Notes: generated by a model not told the origin, from the sequence alone. Positions 8,627 through 22,141 are shown, counted from the first letter of the stretch. The stretch is DNA of 64,000 nt from Enterobacter huaxiensis (GCF_003594935.2 NZ_CP043342.1:4588001-4652000); one strand, 5' to 3'. Numbers and translations: made by a program.

Positions 8627-10168
8627 ATGGCACTTCACAGCAGAAAACTCTCTTTTACCCGGCCAATCATGATCAGTTTCGCGGGAATTCTGGTCAGCTT
8701 CATTTTGATCGCCGTGTTTATCACATTGACGCAGCGAAAGGATTTTCTTGAGGATTATCATAAAATTAATGGTAATTTTACGCATAACCTTGCGGTCAAC
8801 TATACCGAGTCCATCCTGCGTGAAAATGACTACATCCTTGGCCGCTCGGCCACGTTCTTTGCCCGCAATAACAGGCTGAATGAGACGGTAAACGTCAATC
8901 CAGTTGAGGGCCTGCAGGTCTTAATGCATCTCCAGAACCTGATGCCAACCGTCTCATCCATCTCTCTGGCCGACACCGAGGGGCGTTACCTTCGCGCGCC
9001 GGAAGTCTTACCGACGGACAAAAGCAAGACGTTTGATGCCCGAACCCGACCATGGTTTGTTGCCCAGGCAGAAGCCAGTACCTTTAGCCACTACACGCGT
9101 CCCTACATGGATTACTTTACAGGACACCCCACTGTGACCCTCTATAAGCCGGTGATTTCCCCCGAAGGCAGGCTGAAGGGAACGCTCGCTTTCCATCTCG
9201 ATCTCACCTCAATGGGCTATACCCTGCGCCAGATGGTCGCCCCCGTTCAAGGGGAGTTCTTTATCGTTGAGCGCGACGGTGCCGTGGTGCTGCACCCGGA
9301 TACGGGGGCGCTCTTTAAACAGTACGTGAGCGAAGCGCTGATGGACAAAATGACCAGCGGCGAAGGGCATCTCTACGATGGTAAAACCAAAGCCTGGTAT
9401 TATTACTACTCCTTCACCAACCCGGACTGGTTTGTCATCTACCGGGTATCGGGAGCGACGCTAACGGATATCACCCGCCACGAAACCACCATCGTTGGCT
9501 GGGGGTTTGCGCTGGCCGCGATTATCATCATTCTGTTCGGGTTATATCTGCGCCATGCCTCGCGTACCGTGCTGATGAACATCATCAATGCGATAAAAAC
9601 CGGGGACGTCAACCAGGCTCCCCGTCTTGAAGCGATGCTTAGCCATACCATTCAGTCGAACAAAGAGCGTGAGCAGGCCTACGTGCGCCAGGCCACTCAC
9701 GATGCGCTGACGGGCTGCAAGAACCGTCGCGCCTTCGACGGGGACATTGCCAGGCTGCTGGACAGCCACCAGCCTTTTGCGCTGGCGCTGATCGACATTG
9801 ATAACTTCAAATCGATAAACGACACCTGGGGCCACCTGAGTGGTGATATTGTTCTGCGAAATGTGGCGCGCGAAGGGATCCAGATTATGCAGCCGCAGCA
9901 CATCTCTGTTTATCGCTACGGCGGCGAAGAGTTTGCAGCGATCTTCCCGGACGGACAGATTGACTCTGCTCTCCAACTGCTGGAGGCATGGCGCTCCGCC
10001 GTTGAAAGCCGCATCTGGCGGGAAGATAACCTTCACGTCACCTTCAGTGCGGGACTGGGGGAATGGCATTTTGAACCGCTCGAGAAGTTTGTGGGCAGCG
10101 TTGACGGCGCGCTATATAAAGCCAAACAGCAGGGCAAAAACCGTATTTTAAGAACGACAGACAGCTAA
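8627..10168 (+). CDS. Membrane diguanylate cyclase with periplasmic Cache domain
   Basis: Predicted to make cyclic di-GMP in response to a periplasmic signal. The 513-residue protein has a membrane segment at about 13-34, a periplasmic double-Cache sensor at 40-285 (motifs DARTRPWFVAQ and TGHPTVTLYKPV), a second membrane segment at 287-308, and a GGDEF domain from about 356. The active site reads RYGGEEF (432-436) and D390 of DIDNFK is the metal ligand, so it should be catalytic. The inhibitory RxxD site is missing: Pro and Ile stand at the Arg and Asp positions. I do not recognise a direct E. coli ortholog at this locus. A PTS IIB/IIA pair follows. Confidence 0.88.
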   Translation: MALHSRKLSFTRPIMISFAGILVSFILIAVFITLTQRKDFLEDYHKINGNFTHNLAVNYTESILRENDYILGRSATFFARNNRLNETVNVNPVEGLQVLMHLQNLMPTVSSISLADTEGRYLRAPEVLPTDKSKTFDARTRPWFVAQAEASTFSHYTRPYMDYFTGHPTVTLYKPVISPEGRLKGTLAFHLDLTSMGYTLRQMVAPVQGEFFIVERDGAVVLHPDTGALFKQYVSEALMDKMTSGEGHLYDGKTKAWYYYYSFTNPDWFVIYRVSGATLTDITRHETTIVGWGFALAAIIIILFGLYLRHASRTVLMNIINAIKTGDVNQAPRLEAMLSHTIQSNKEREQAYVRQATHDALTGCKNRRAFDGDIARLLDSHQPFALALIDIDNFKSINDTWGHLSGDIVLRNVAREGIQIMQPQHISVYRYGGEEFAAIFPDGQIDSALQLLEAWRSAVESRIWREDNLHVTFSAGLGEWHFEPLEKFVGSVDGALYKAKQQGKNRILRTTDS

Positions 10169-10181
10169 CTCCCCTCCTCAC

Positions 10182-10213
10182 AATCGGCCCGTTTCCGCGG
10201 GCTGATTGCTTTC
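10182..10213 (+). terminator. Hairpin terminator after the diguanylate cyclase
   Basis: AATCGGCCCG at 10182-10191 pairs with CGGGCTGATT at 10198-10207 with one G-U pair, followed by GCTTTCT. The weak T tail makes it moderately convincing. Confidence 0.5.
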
Positions 10214-10348
10214 TGATACAAAATTGTAACCGGTTTCAGAAAAATGCTGATTTCTTTGTGATGCCTGACACACAATCGTGGTAAAGCGGTTGTTGAAGCG
10301 GTCTGCACGGGATAATTATCAATAAACACATGTAGATCGAGGCTGATT

Positions 10349-10657
10349 ATGAAGAACATCGTTTTATGCTGTGCAGCGGGAATGTCAACCAGCATGCTGG
10401 TTCAACGTATGAAAGATGCCGCGCAGAAAAAAGGGGTTGAAGTCACCATTAAAGCCGTTCCGGTTGCGGAGTTTAAAGACAACATCGCGACGGCCGACAT
10501 CGTATTACTGGGGCCACAGGTTAAATACGAGCAGGCAAAACTTCAGGCACAGGCCGAGCCGCTGGGCAAAAAGGTCGCGGTGATCGACATGATGGATTAC
10601 GGCATGATGAAAGGCGATGTCGTCTTGGAAAAAGCCCTCAAGCTGCTGGAGTCATAA
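10349..10657 (+). CDS. PTS lactose/cellobiose-family IIB component
   Basis: A IIB domain carries phosphate from IIA to the incoming sugar on a cysteine. The 102-residue protein has the P-loop-like motif CAAGMSTS with phosphorylated Cys at position 8, and the conserved VLLGPQVKYE segment, as in ChbB. It starts 180 bases after the diguanylate cyclase, and its stop overlaps the IIA start by one base. No IIC transporter, glycosidase or regulator gene accompanies it, so either it serves a IIC elsewhere or it regulates something. Substrate unknown. Confidence 0.9.
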   Translation: MKNIVLCCAAGMSTSMLVQRMKDAAQKKGVEVTIKAVPVAEFKDNIATADIVLLGPQVKYEQAKLQAQAEPLGKKVAVIDMMDYGMMKGDVVLEKALKLLES

Positions 10658-10974
10658 TGGAAGACCTGGAAACCACGATCATGGAACTGCTGGTCAACGC
10701 CGGTGCGGCGCGAAGCGCAGCGCTGACGGCGCTGCAGATGGCGCGCAAAGGCGACTTTGACGAAGCCGAAAAAGCGATGGAAGAGTCGCGTGAATATGTT
10801 AAGCATGCGCACACCATCCAGACGCAGCTGATTGGTCTTGATGAGGGCACCGGAAAGCTTCCGGTTAACCTGATCACCGTTCACTCGCAGGATCACCTGA
10901 TGAACGCGATGGTCATTCAGGATCTGGCGGGCGATATGATTGAGCTTTATCGGCGGATCCCGTTGATAAACTGA
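10657..10974 (+). CDS. PTS lactose/cellobiose-family IIA component
   Basis: IIA takes phosphate from HPr and passes it to IIB. The 105-residue all-helical protein has the family motif VHSQDHLMNAM; His76 matches the phosphorylated His of ChbA and LacF, with H80 beside it. It begins in the stop codon of the IIB gene, so the two are translationally coupled. A strong bidirectional terminator follows. Absence of a IIC gene is the notable point. Confidence 0.9.
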   Translation: MEDLETTIMELLVNAGAARSAALTALQMARKGDFDEAEKAMEESREYVKHAHTIQTQLIGLDEGTGKLPVNLITVHSQDHLMNAMVIQDLAGDMIELYRRIPLIN

Positions 10975-10987
10975 TAACATGCAGATG

Positions 10988-11015
10988 TAAAAAAACCCGC
11001 CGAGGCGGGTTTTTT
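10988..11015. terminator. Bidirectional terminator between PTS IIA and rpoC
   Basis: The hairpin AAAACCCGCC-GA-GGCGGGTTTT has A and T runs on both sides, so it can end the PTS transcript (plus) and the rpoBC transcript (minus). Confidence 0.85.
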
Positions 11016-11018
11016 ATT

Positions 11019-11050
11019 GTCGGGTGGCGCTGCGCTTACCCGACCTACGA
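11019..11050. repeat. REP-like palindrome downstream of rpoC
   Basis: CGGGTGGCGCTGCGCTTACCCG followed by ACCTAC has the layout of enterobacterial REP elements. It lies in the rpoC 3' region. A further inverted repeat (11056-11064 with 11075-11083) sits next to the rpoC stop and lacks a T tail. Confidence 0.65.
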
Positions 11051-11089
11051 GGCACATGCCCGGTAATGTTCATCACCGGGCATCAACGA

Positions 11090-15313
<4,224 letters not shown>

Positions 15314-15389
15314 GGATTTGCTCCCGTCGGAGTTAGCACAATCTGGTGTCGGGCGTTAACCCGACACCAGTGACCTGTTTGAGCGAGAA

Positions 15390-18300
15390 TTACTCGTCTT
15401 CCAGTTCGATGTTGATACCCAGCGAACGAATCTCTTTCAACAGTACGTTGAAGGATTCTGGCATGCCCGGTTCCATCTGATGGTTACCGTCCACGATGTT
15501 TTTATACATCTTGGTACGACCGTTAACGTCATCAGACTTAACGGTGAGCATTTCCTGCAGGGTGTATGCTGCGCCGTATGCTTCAAGCGCCCACACTTCC
15601 ATCTCCCCGAAGCGCTGACCACCGAACTGAGCCTTACCACCCAGCGGCTGCTGAGTAACCAGGCTGTAAGAACCGGTAGAACGAGCGTGCATCTTGTCAT
15701 CGACCAGGTGGTTCAGTTTCAGCATGTACATGTAACCTACGGTTACCTGACGCTCAAACTGCTCGCCGGTGCGACCATCAAACAGCGTAATCTGACCAGA
15801 AGATGGCAGACCACCCAGTTGCAGCAGCTCTTTAATTTCAGCTTCTTTTGCACCGTCGAATACCGGCGTTGCAATTGGCATACCTTTACGCAGGTTTTCC
15901 GCCAGACGCAGAACTTCATCATCGCTGAAGGTGTTCAGGTCGACTTTCTGACGAACGTCGGTACCCAGATCGTAGGCACGCTGGATGAATTCGCGCAGTT
16001 TCGCGACTTCCTGCTGCTGTTTCAGCATGGCGTTAATCTTGTCGCCGATACCTTTCGCAGCCATACCCAGGTGAGTTTCCAGGATCTGACCAATGTTCAT
16101 ACGAGACGGTACGCCCAGTGGGTTCAGTACGATGTCTACCGGCGTACCGTTAGCATCGTGCGGCATATCTTCGATCGGGTTGATCTTAGAGATAACACCC
16201 TTGTTACCGTGACGACCTGCCATTTTATCACCAGGCTGGATCTGACGTTTAACAGCCAGATAAACCTTAACGATCTTCAGCACGCCCGGTGCCAGATCGT
16301 CGCCCTGAGTGATTTTACGGCGTTTCGCTTCGAGTTTTTTCTCGAACTCGTGTTTCAGTTCGTCGTACTGCTCAGCCAGCTGTTCCAGCTGATTTTGTTT
16401 CTCTTCGTCGGTCAGGCCCAGTTCCAGCCAGCGATCGCGAGGCAGTTTGTCGAGCTTCTCAGCTTCGATGCCACCGGCAACCAGTACCGCGTAGATACGG
16501 CTGAACAGACCCGCTTCGAGGATCTGCAGTTCTTCAGACAGGTCTTTCTTGGCCTGCTTGAGCTGCATCTCTTCGATTTCCAGCGCGCGTTTGTCTTTCT
16601 CAACGCCGTCACGGGTGAAGACCTGAACGTCAATAACCGTACCGGAAACACCGTTTGGTACGCGCAGAGAAGAGTCTTTAACGTCAGACGCTTTCTCACC
16701 GAAGATTGCACGCAGCAGCTTCTCTTCTGGCGTCAGCTGGGTTTCACCTTTCGGCGTAACCTTACCTACCAGAATGTCGCCACCGGTCACTTCTGCACCG
16801 ATGTAAACGATACCGGACTCATCCAGCTTGGAGAGCGCAGCTTCACCCACGTTAGGGATGTCAGCGGTGATCTCTTCTGGCCCCAGCTTGGTGTCACGAG
16901 ACACACATGCCAGTTCCTGAATGTGGATGGTGGTGAAACGGTCTTCCTGAACAACACGCTCGGATACGAGGATGGAGTCTTCGAAGTTGTAACCGTTCCA
17001 CGGCATGAACGCTACACGCATGTTCTGACCAAGCGCCAGCTCACCGAGGTCGGTAGATGGACCATCTGCCAGCACGTCACCGCGCTCGATTGGCTCACCC
17101 AGAGACACACATGGCATCTGGTTAATACAGGTGTTCTGGTTAGAACGGGTGTATTTGGTCAGGTTATAGATGTCGATACCCGCTTCGCCCGGATACATCT
17201 CGTCTTCGTTAACTTTGATAACGATACGGGATGCGTCAACGTACTGTACGGTACCGCCACGCTTAGCAACTGCAGTAACACCGGAGTCAACGGCAACAGC
17301 ACGTTCCATACCGGTACCAACCAGCGGCTTATCAGCACGCAGAGTTGGAACGGCCTGACGTTGCATGTTTGCACCCATCAATGCACGGTTGGCGTCATCG
17401 TGTTCCAGGAACGGGATCAGGGACGCACCGACGGATACCACCTGCTGGGTGGATACGTCCATGTAGTCAACCTGGTCGCGGCTGAACAAGCTGGATTCGC
17501 CTTTGCTACGGCACGTTACCAGGTCTTCTTCAAAGTGGCCTTCGTCATCCAGGTTGGAGTTCGCCTGAGCGATAACGTAGTTGCCTTCTTCGATAGCAGA
17601 CAGGTAGTGAATTTCGTCGGTTACAACACCGTCGGTCACTTTACGGTACGGGGTCTCGAGGAAACCGTATTCGTTAGTCTGTGCGTACACGGACAGGGAG
17701 TTGATCAGACCGATGTTTGGACCTTCAGGCGTTTCGATTGGACACACGCGACCGTAGTGAGTCGGGTGTACGTCTCGAACTTCAAAGCCTGCGCGCTCAC
17801 GGGTCAGACCGCCCGGGCCGAGTGCAGAGATACGACGTTTGTGCGTAATCTCAGACAGCGGGTTGTTCTGGTCCATGAACTGAGACAGCTGGCTTGAACC
17901 GAAGAACTCTTTCACTGCTGCAGAAATCGGCTTGGCGTTGATCATATCCTGAGGCATCAGGGTATCCAGATCGCCCAGAGACAGACGCTCTTTAACCGCA
18001 CGCTCTACACGAACCAGGCCTACGCGGAACTGGTTTTCCGCCATTTCGCCAACGGAACGGATACGACGGTTACCGAGGTGGTCGATATCGTCCACTTCGC
18101 CTTTACCGTTACGGATATCAATGAGCTTCTTCATCACTTCGATGATGTCGTCTTTGCTCAGGATACCGGAACCTTCGATTTCGTCGCGCAGCAGAGAACG
18201 GTTGAACTTCATACGACCAACCGCGGACAGATCGTAGCGGTCTTCGGAGAAGAACAGGTTCTCGAACAGGCTTTCAGCCGCTTCACGCGTTGGTGGCTCA

Positions 18301-19418
18301 CCAGGACGCATCATGCGGTAGATTTCTACCAGTGCGCTCAGACGATCGGTCGTTGGGTCGACGCGAATAGTCTCAGACATATACGCGCCGTGGTCCAGAT
18401 CGTTGGTGAACAGCGTTTCGATACGTTTGTGACCAGACTGGCTCAGCTTAGCCAGCAGATCCAGGCTCAGCTCCATGTTCGCTGGGCAGATCAGCTCACC
18501 CGTTGACTCGTCAACGTAATCTTTCGCGGCTACTTTTCCTGCAATGTACTCAACCGGAACTTCGATGAGTTTGATATCATCTTTTTCCAGCTGGCGGATG
18601 TGGCGCGCGGTGATACGGCGACCTTTTTCCACATACACTTTGCCGTCGGCTTCGATGTCGAACGACGCGGTCTCACCACGCAGACGTTCCGGCACCAGCT
18701 CCATCTGCAGCTTGTTGTCGCGGATTTCAAAGATCACTTTCTCAAAGAACAGGTCCAGGATCTGTTCAGTGGTGTATTGCAGCGCACGCAGAATGATGGT
18801 TGCAGGCAGCTTACGACGACGGTCGATACGGACAAACAGGTTGTCTTTAGGATCGAACTCGAAGTCCAGCCATGAACCACGGTAAGGAATGATGCGTGCG
18901 TTATACAGTACTTTACCGGAAGAGTGTGTTTTACCTTTATCGCTGTCGAAGAAGACGCCCGGGCTACGATGCAGCTGGGAAACGATAACACGCTCAGTAC
19001 CGTTGATTACGAAAGTACCGTTGTCTGTCATGAGTGGAATTTCACCCATGTAGACTTCTTGTTCTTTAATGTCTTTAACGGTGCCTTCCGGCGCTTCGCG
19101 CTCGTAGATCACCAGACGCAGTTTTACGCGCAGCGGTGCGGAATAGGTCACGCCACGGATCTGACATTCCTGAACGTCAAACACCGGTTCGCCAAGGCGG
19201 TAGCTGACGTACTGCAGCTCGGAGTTACCGCTGTAGCTCTGAATCGGGAACACGGAGCGGAAGGCTGCTTCCAGACCGTACTGCCCTTCAGGATCTTGCT
19301 CGATAAACTTCTGGAACGAATCAAGCTGGATAGAAAGGAGATATGGAATGTCCAGAACTTGTGGACGTTTACCAAAATCCTTACGAATACGTTTTTTCTC
19401 GGTATAGGAGTAAACCAT
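15390..19418 (-). CDS. rpoB: RNA polymerase subunit beta
   Basis: RpoB forms the rifampicin-binding and template-binding half of RNA polymerase. The 1342-residue protein starts MVYSYTEKKRIRKDFG, matching E. coli; an in-frame Met 11 codons upstream was rejected. The rifampicin pocket reads LSQFMDQNNPLSEITHKRR, with Asp516, His526 and Ser531 (E. coli numbering) all wild type, so no rifampicin resistance change is seen there. It is preceded by the rplL-rpoB attenuator. Confidence 0.99.
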   Translation of the reverse strand: MVYSYTEKKRIRKDFGKRPQVLDIPYLLSIQLDSFQKFIEQDPEGQYGLEAAFRSVFPIQSYSGNSELQYVSYRLGEPVFDVQECQIRGVTYSAPLRVKLRLVIYEREAPEGTVKDIKEQEVYMGEIPLMTDNGTFVINGTERVIVSQLHRSPGVFFDSDKGKTHSSGKVLYNARIIPYRGSWLDFEFDPKDNLFVRIDRRRKLPATIILRALQYTTEQILDLFFEKVIFEIRDNKLQMELVPERLRGETASFDIEADGKVYVEKGRRITARHIRQLEKDDIKLIEVPVEYIAGKVAAKDYVDESTGELICPANMELSLDLLAKLSQSGHKRIETLFTNDLDHGAYMSETIRVDPTTDRLSALVEIYRMMRPGEPPTREAAESLFENLFFSEDRYDLSAVGRMKFNRSLLRDEIEGSGILSKDDIIEVMKKLIDIRNGKGEVDDIDHLGNRRIRSVGEMAENQFRVGLVRVERAVKERLSLGDLDTLMPQDMINAKPISAAVKEFFGSSQLSQFMDQNNPLSEITHKRRISALGPGGLTRERAGFEVRDVHPTHYGRVCPIETPEGPNIGLINSLSVYAQTNEYGFLETPYRKVTDGVVTDEIHYLSAIEEGNYVIAQANSNLDDEGHFEEDLVTCRSKGESSLFSRDQVDYMDVSTQQVVSVGASLIPFLEHDDANRALMGANMQRQAVPTLRADKPLVGTGMERAVAVDSGVTAVAKRGGTVQYVDASRIVIKVNEDEMYPGEAGIDIYNLTKYTRSNQNTCINQMPCVSLGEPIERGDVLADGPSTDLGELALGQNMRVAFMPWNGYNFEDSILVSERVVQEDRFTTIHIQELACVSRDTKLGPEEITADIPNVGEAALSKLDESGIVYIGAEVTGGDILVGKVTPKGETQLTPEEKLLRAIFGEKASDVKDSSLRVPNGVSGTVIDVQVFTRDGVEKDKRALEIEEMQLKQAKKDLSEELQILEAGLFSRIYAVLVAGGIEAEKLDKLPRDRWLELGLTDEEKQNQLEQLAEQYDELKHEFEKKLEAKRRKITQGDDLAPGVLKIVKVYLAVKRQIQPGDKMAGRHGNKGVISKINPIEDMPHDANGTPVDIVLNPLGVPSRMNIGQILETHLGMAAKGIGDKINAMLKQQQEVAKLREFIQRAYDLGTDVRQKVDLNTFSDDEVLRLAENLRKGMPIATPVFDGAKEAEIKELLQLGGLPSSGQITLFDGRTGEQFERQVTVGYMYMLKLNHLVDDKMHARSTGSYSLVTQQPLGGKAQFGGQRFGEMEVWALEAYGAAYTLQEMLTVKSDDVNGRTKMYKNIVDGNHQMEPGMPESFNVLLKEIRSLGINIELEDE

Positions 19419-19737
19419 AGGGTTCCTCAGCTCGCTGACAAGTCGACCCATCTGTCCGACGAAGGGACAGTTTGTGCAACACCATTTTGTGGACCGGAAA
19501 ATTGAATACTTTCCGCAATACCTGTTGCTATCACGCTTAAATCATTTCGTCGCGATTTACACAGAGCGAGCACCCTGTCGCAATATATTAAGTCGTCGAT
19601 AGAAACATGCATTGTCAGGACAACCAGCAGTCAAACAGTGTGAAATGCTACTGATGCCTTACAGCGCAAAAAGGCTGGTGACTAAAAAGTCACCAGCCAT
19701 CAGCCTAATTGCTTAGGCTGCAACCAGAAAAGTTGGC
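19419..19737 (-). promoter_or_regulatory. rplL-rpoB intercistronic region
   Basis: These 319 bases hold no gene. In E. coli the same gap contains a partial terminator and an RNase III cleavage site that set the ratio of ribosomal protein to polymerase synthesis. Here a strong hairpin lies near the rplL stop (listed separately) and a small AGCCTAA/TTAGGCT hairpin lies at 19702-19720. The RNase III site is inferred from synteny only. Confidence 0.6.
19668..19698 (-). terminator. rplL-rpoB attenuator (partial terminator)
   Basis: On the minus strand GGCTGGTGAC pairs perfectly with GTCACCAGCC around TTTTTA and is followed by five T. It lies about 40 bases after the rplL stop. In E. coli most polymerases stop here and about a fifth read into rpoBC. 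Confidence 0.85.
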
Positions 19738-20103
19738 TTATTTAACTTCAACTTCAGCGCCAGCTTCTTCCAGAGATTTTTTCAGTGCTTCTGCGTCGTC
19801 TTTGCTCACGCCTTCTTTCAGCGCAGCTGGAGCAGATTCTACCAGGTCTTTAGCTTCTTTCAGACCCAGGCCAGTTGCGCCACGTACTGCTTTGATAACA
19901 GCAACTTTGTTAGCGCCAGCAGCTTTCAGAATTACGTCGAATTCAGTTTTTTCTTCAGCAGCTTCAGCCGGGCCCGCAGCTACAGCTACAGCAGCAGCAG
20001 CAGAAACACCGAATTTTTCTTCCATTGCAGAAATCAGTTCTACAACGTCCATTACGGACATAGCTGCAACTGCTTCAATGATTTGATCTTTAGTGATAGA
20101 CAT
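19738..20103 (-). CDS. rplL: Ribosomal protein L7/L12
   Basis: L7/L12 forms the ribosomal stalk that recruits translation GTPases. The 121-residue protein has the N-terminal dimerisation helices, the Ala-rich hinge (residues about 34-52, SAAAAVAVAAG) and the C-terminal factor-binding domain with GLKEAKDLVE. It lies 66 bases after rplJ in the same transcript, beside its stalk partner L10. Confidence 0.99.
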   Translation of the reverse strand: MSITKDQIIEAVAAMSVMDVVELISAMEEKFGVSAAAAVAVAAGPAEAAEEKTEFDVILKAAGANKVAVIKAVRGATGLGLKEAKDLVESAPAALKEGVSKDDAEALKKSLEEAGAEVEVK

Positions 20104-20169
20104 TTAAATTGTTCCTGAAAATCAGAATAAGTTTATACGTAAGCGACTGCGTTATAAAGATAACTGCGA

Positions 20170-20667
20170 TTAAGCAGCTTCTTTCGCATCGCGAACAGCA
20201 GCCAGAGTGCGAACCAGTTTGCCAGCCGAAGCTTCTTTCATGGTTGCCATCAGGCGTGCAATTGCTTCTTCGTAGGTCGGCAGGGTTGCCAGGCGATCGA
20301 TTTGCGATGCCGGGATCAACTCACCTTCAAAGGCTGCAGCTTTGACCTCAAATTTTGCATTCGCTTTCGCGAACTCTTTGAACAGACGAGCAGCAGCGCC
20401 CGGGTGTTCCATAGAGTATGCAATAAGGGTCGGACCAACAAACGTGTCTTTCAGGCACTCGAACTGAGTACCTTCAACTACGCGACGCAGCAGGGTGTTA
20501 CGAACAACACGCATGTATACGCCAGCTTCACGACCTGCTTTACGCAGTTCAGTCATTTTGTCTACAGTAACGCCACGGGAATCCGCAACTACTGCAGACA
20601 GCGCGCCTTTGGCTACTTCGCTGACTTCAGCAACAATCGCTTGTTTGTCTTGAAGATTTAAAGCCAT
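20170..20667 (-). CDS. rplJ: Ribosomal protein L10
   Basis: L10 anchors L7/L12 dimers to the large subunit and, as an L10-L12 complex, represses its own mRNA. The 165-residue protein starts [15 protein letters not shown] as in E. coli; an upstream in-frame Met 11 codons earlier was rejected. The ribosome site GGAG lies 8-11 bases before the ATG. A long leader with an L10-binding structure and its own promoter precede it. Confidence 0.99.
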
Positions 20668-20689
20668 TAGCTTTGCTCCTGGATGTTTG

Positions 20690-20925
20690 CCGGAACTCAT
20701 GTTCCGGAACTCACTTCACTCAACCCAACGGGAAGAGCGTCTTAATACGGTGAGCAGAAACAAGCCAGAGTATTCAAAAAATAATCTTAGCGTTCTGTCA
20801 CCGTCTACGCAGGGGATTAAGTTTCTTACGAAACACCTGCGGTCTTCGACGGAGGCCTGGATAGGCCAGGCTCCAACGAACAATTCTTTTAGCCGCTAAC
20901 TTTCGTTAGCAAACGTGGGGGTAAG
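20690..20925 (-). promoter_or_regulatory. L10 leader (autoregulatory RNA of rplJL)
   Basis: The roughly 255-base untranslated leader between the rplJ promoter and ATG holds several hairpins, such as GGCCTGGATAGGCC (20853-20866) and TTTCTTACGAAA (20822-20833). In E. coli the L10-L12 complex binds this leader and blocks rplJ translation. The position and composition match that leader family; I did not fold it. Confidence 0.7.
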
Positions 20926-20954
20926 ATTGTAGACAAAATCACCGCCCACGTAAA
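20926..20954 (-). promoter_or_regulatory. Promoter of rplJL-rpoBC
   Basis: Minus-strand -35 TTTACG and -10 TACAAT are separated by exactly 17 bases. The -35 lies 5 bases beyond the rplA stop codon. This corresponds to the E. coli rplJ promoter position. Confidence 0.75.
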
Positions 20955-20958
20955 GGCA

Positions 20959-21663
20959 TTAGTTTGCAGCAGCGCTCAGGCCAGCCTGGTCAACTGCAAC
21001 ACCTGCACCCATGGTGGTGGAGATGCTAACTTTCTTGATGTACACGCCTTTCGCCTGAGTTGGTTTTGCTTTTTTCAGCGCAACCAGCAGAGATTCCAGG
21101 TTTTCTTTCAGTTTGTCAGCGTCAAAGTCCACTTTACCGATGGTGGTGTGGATGATGCCGTTTTTGTCGTTACGATAACGAACCTGACCTGCTTTAGCGT
21201 TCTTAACCGCTTCAGCAACGTTAGGGGTTACAGTACCCACTTTCGGGTTTGGCATCAGGCCGCGTGGACCCAGAACCTGGCCCAGCTGGCCAACAACGCG
21301 CATTGCATCTGGAGAAGCAATAACAACGTCAAAGTTCATTTCGCCTTTCTTGATCTGATCAGCCAGATCTTCCATACCTACCAGTTCAGCGCCGGCAGCT
21401 TTAGCAGCTTCAGCGTTTGCACCCTGAGCAAATACAGCTACGCGAACGGAACGGCCAGTACCGTGTGGCAGTACAGTTGCGCCACGAACGTTCTGATCGG
21501 ATTTACGAGCGTCGATGCCCAGGTTAACGGCAACGTCAACGCTTTCAACGAACTTAGCAGTTGCCAGTTCTTTCAGCAGAGCGATAGCTTCGTTGATGTC
21601 GTACTGTTTGGTCGCATCAACTTTGTCACGGATCACGGACATGCGCTTGGTCAGTTTAGCCAT
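20959..21663 (-). CDS. rplA: Ribosomal protein L1
   Basis: L1 binds 23S rRNA at the E-site stalk and represses the rplKA mRNA when in excess. The 234-residue length equals E. coli. The conserved RNA-binding stretches GPRGLMPNPKVGTVT and the N-terminal MAKLTKRMSVIRDKVD are present. It starts 3 bases after the rplK stop, so the two are coupled. Confidence 0.99.
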   Translation of the reverse strand: MAKLTKRMSVIRDKVDATKQYDINEAIALLKELATAKFVESVDVAVNLGIDARKSDQNVRGATVLPHGTGRSVRVAVFAQGANAEAAKAAGAELVGMEDLADQIKKGEMNFDVVIASPDAMRVVGQLGQVLGPRGLMPNPKVGTVTPNVAEAVKNAKAGQVRYRNDKNGIIHTTIGKVDFDADKLKENLESLLVALKKAKPTQAKGVYIKKVSISTTMGAGVAVDQAGLSAAAN

Positions 21664-21666
21664 TTC

Positions 21667-22095
21667 TTAGTCCTCCACTACCAGGCCCATGGAACGTGCA
21701 GTACCTTCGATTGAGCGAGTCATCGCTTCAATGTCAGAACCAGTCATGTCGGCAGCTTTGGTCTGCGCGATTTCCTGCAGCTGAGCGCGGGAGATTTTAC
21801 CCACTTTGTCTTTGTTCGGTTTACCGGAACCAGACTTAATACCAGCCGCTTTCTTCAGCAGAACTGCTGCTGGAGGGGTTTTGGTAACGAAAGTGAAAGA
21901 ACGGTCAGCGTAAACAGTAATTACGACTGGGATTGGCAGACCTTTTTCCAGGGATTCAGTTTTTGCGTTGAACGCTTTACAGAATTCCATGATGTTCACA
22001 CCTTGCTGACCCAGAGCTGGACCAACTGGTGGACTTGGGTTCGCCATACCAGCTGCAACCTGCAGCTTGACGTAGGCTTGTACTTTCTTAGCCAT
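21667..22095 (-). CDS. rplK: Ribosomal protein L11
   Basis: L11 forms the GTPase-associated centre with 23S rRNA and is needed for RelA activation. The 142-residue protein has the N-terminal PSPPVGPALGQQGVN segment and the C-terminal RNA-binding domain (GSGKPNKDKVG). It heads the rplKA operon behind an L1-binding leader. Confidence 0.99.
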   Translation of the reverse strand: MAKKVQAYVKLQVAAGMANPSPPVGPALGQQGVNIMEFCKAFNAKTESLEKGLPIPVVITVYADRSFTFVTKTPPAAVLLKKAAGIKSGSGKPNKDKVGKISRAQLQEIAQTKAADMTGSDIEAMTRSIEGTARSMGLVVED

Positions 22096-22111
22096 TCTAA
22101 AATCCTCTGAT

Positions 22112-22141
22112 TGGGTGATAGCGCCTCAAGGAGGCTCCCCG
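22112..22141 (-). promoter_or_regulatory. L1 repressor binding site in the rplK leader
   Basis: On the minus strand CGGGGAGCCTC-CTT-GAGGCGCTATCACCC gives a stem with the asymmetric GGGAGCC/GGCG arrangement that mimics the L1 site in 23S rRNA. In E. coli free L1 binds here to shut off rplKA translation. It lies 17 bases before the ATG. Confidence 0.6.

Noticed and set aside
15480..17897. 805-codon open frame antisense to rpoB
   Set aside because: It is a shadow of highly biased rpoB codons; the product is low-complexity, rich in Phe, Val, Thr and Gln, and has no ribosome site or family motif.
16400..17900. Possible rifampicin-resistance change in rpoB
   Set aside because: The Asp516, His526 and Ser531 positions all carry wild-type residues.
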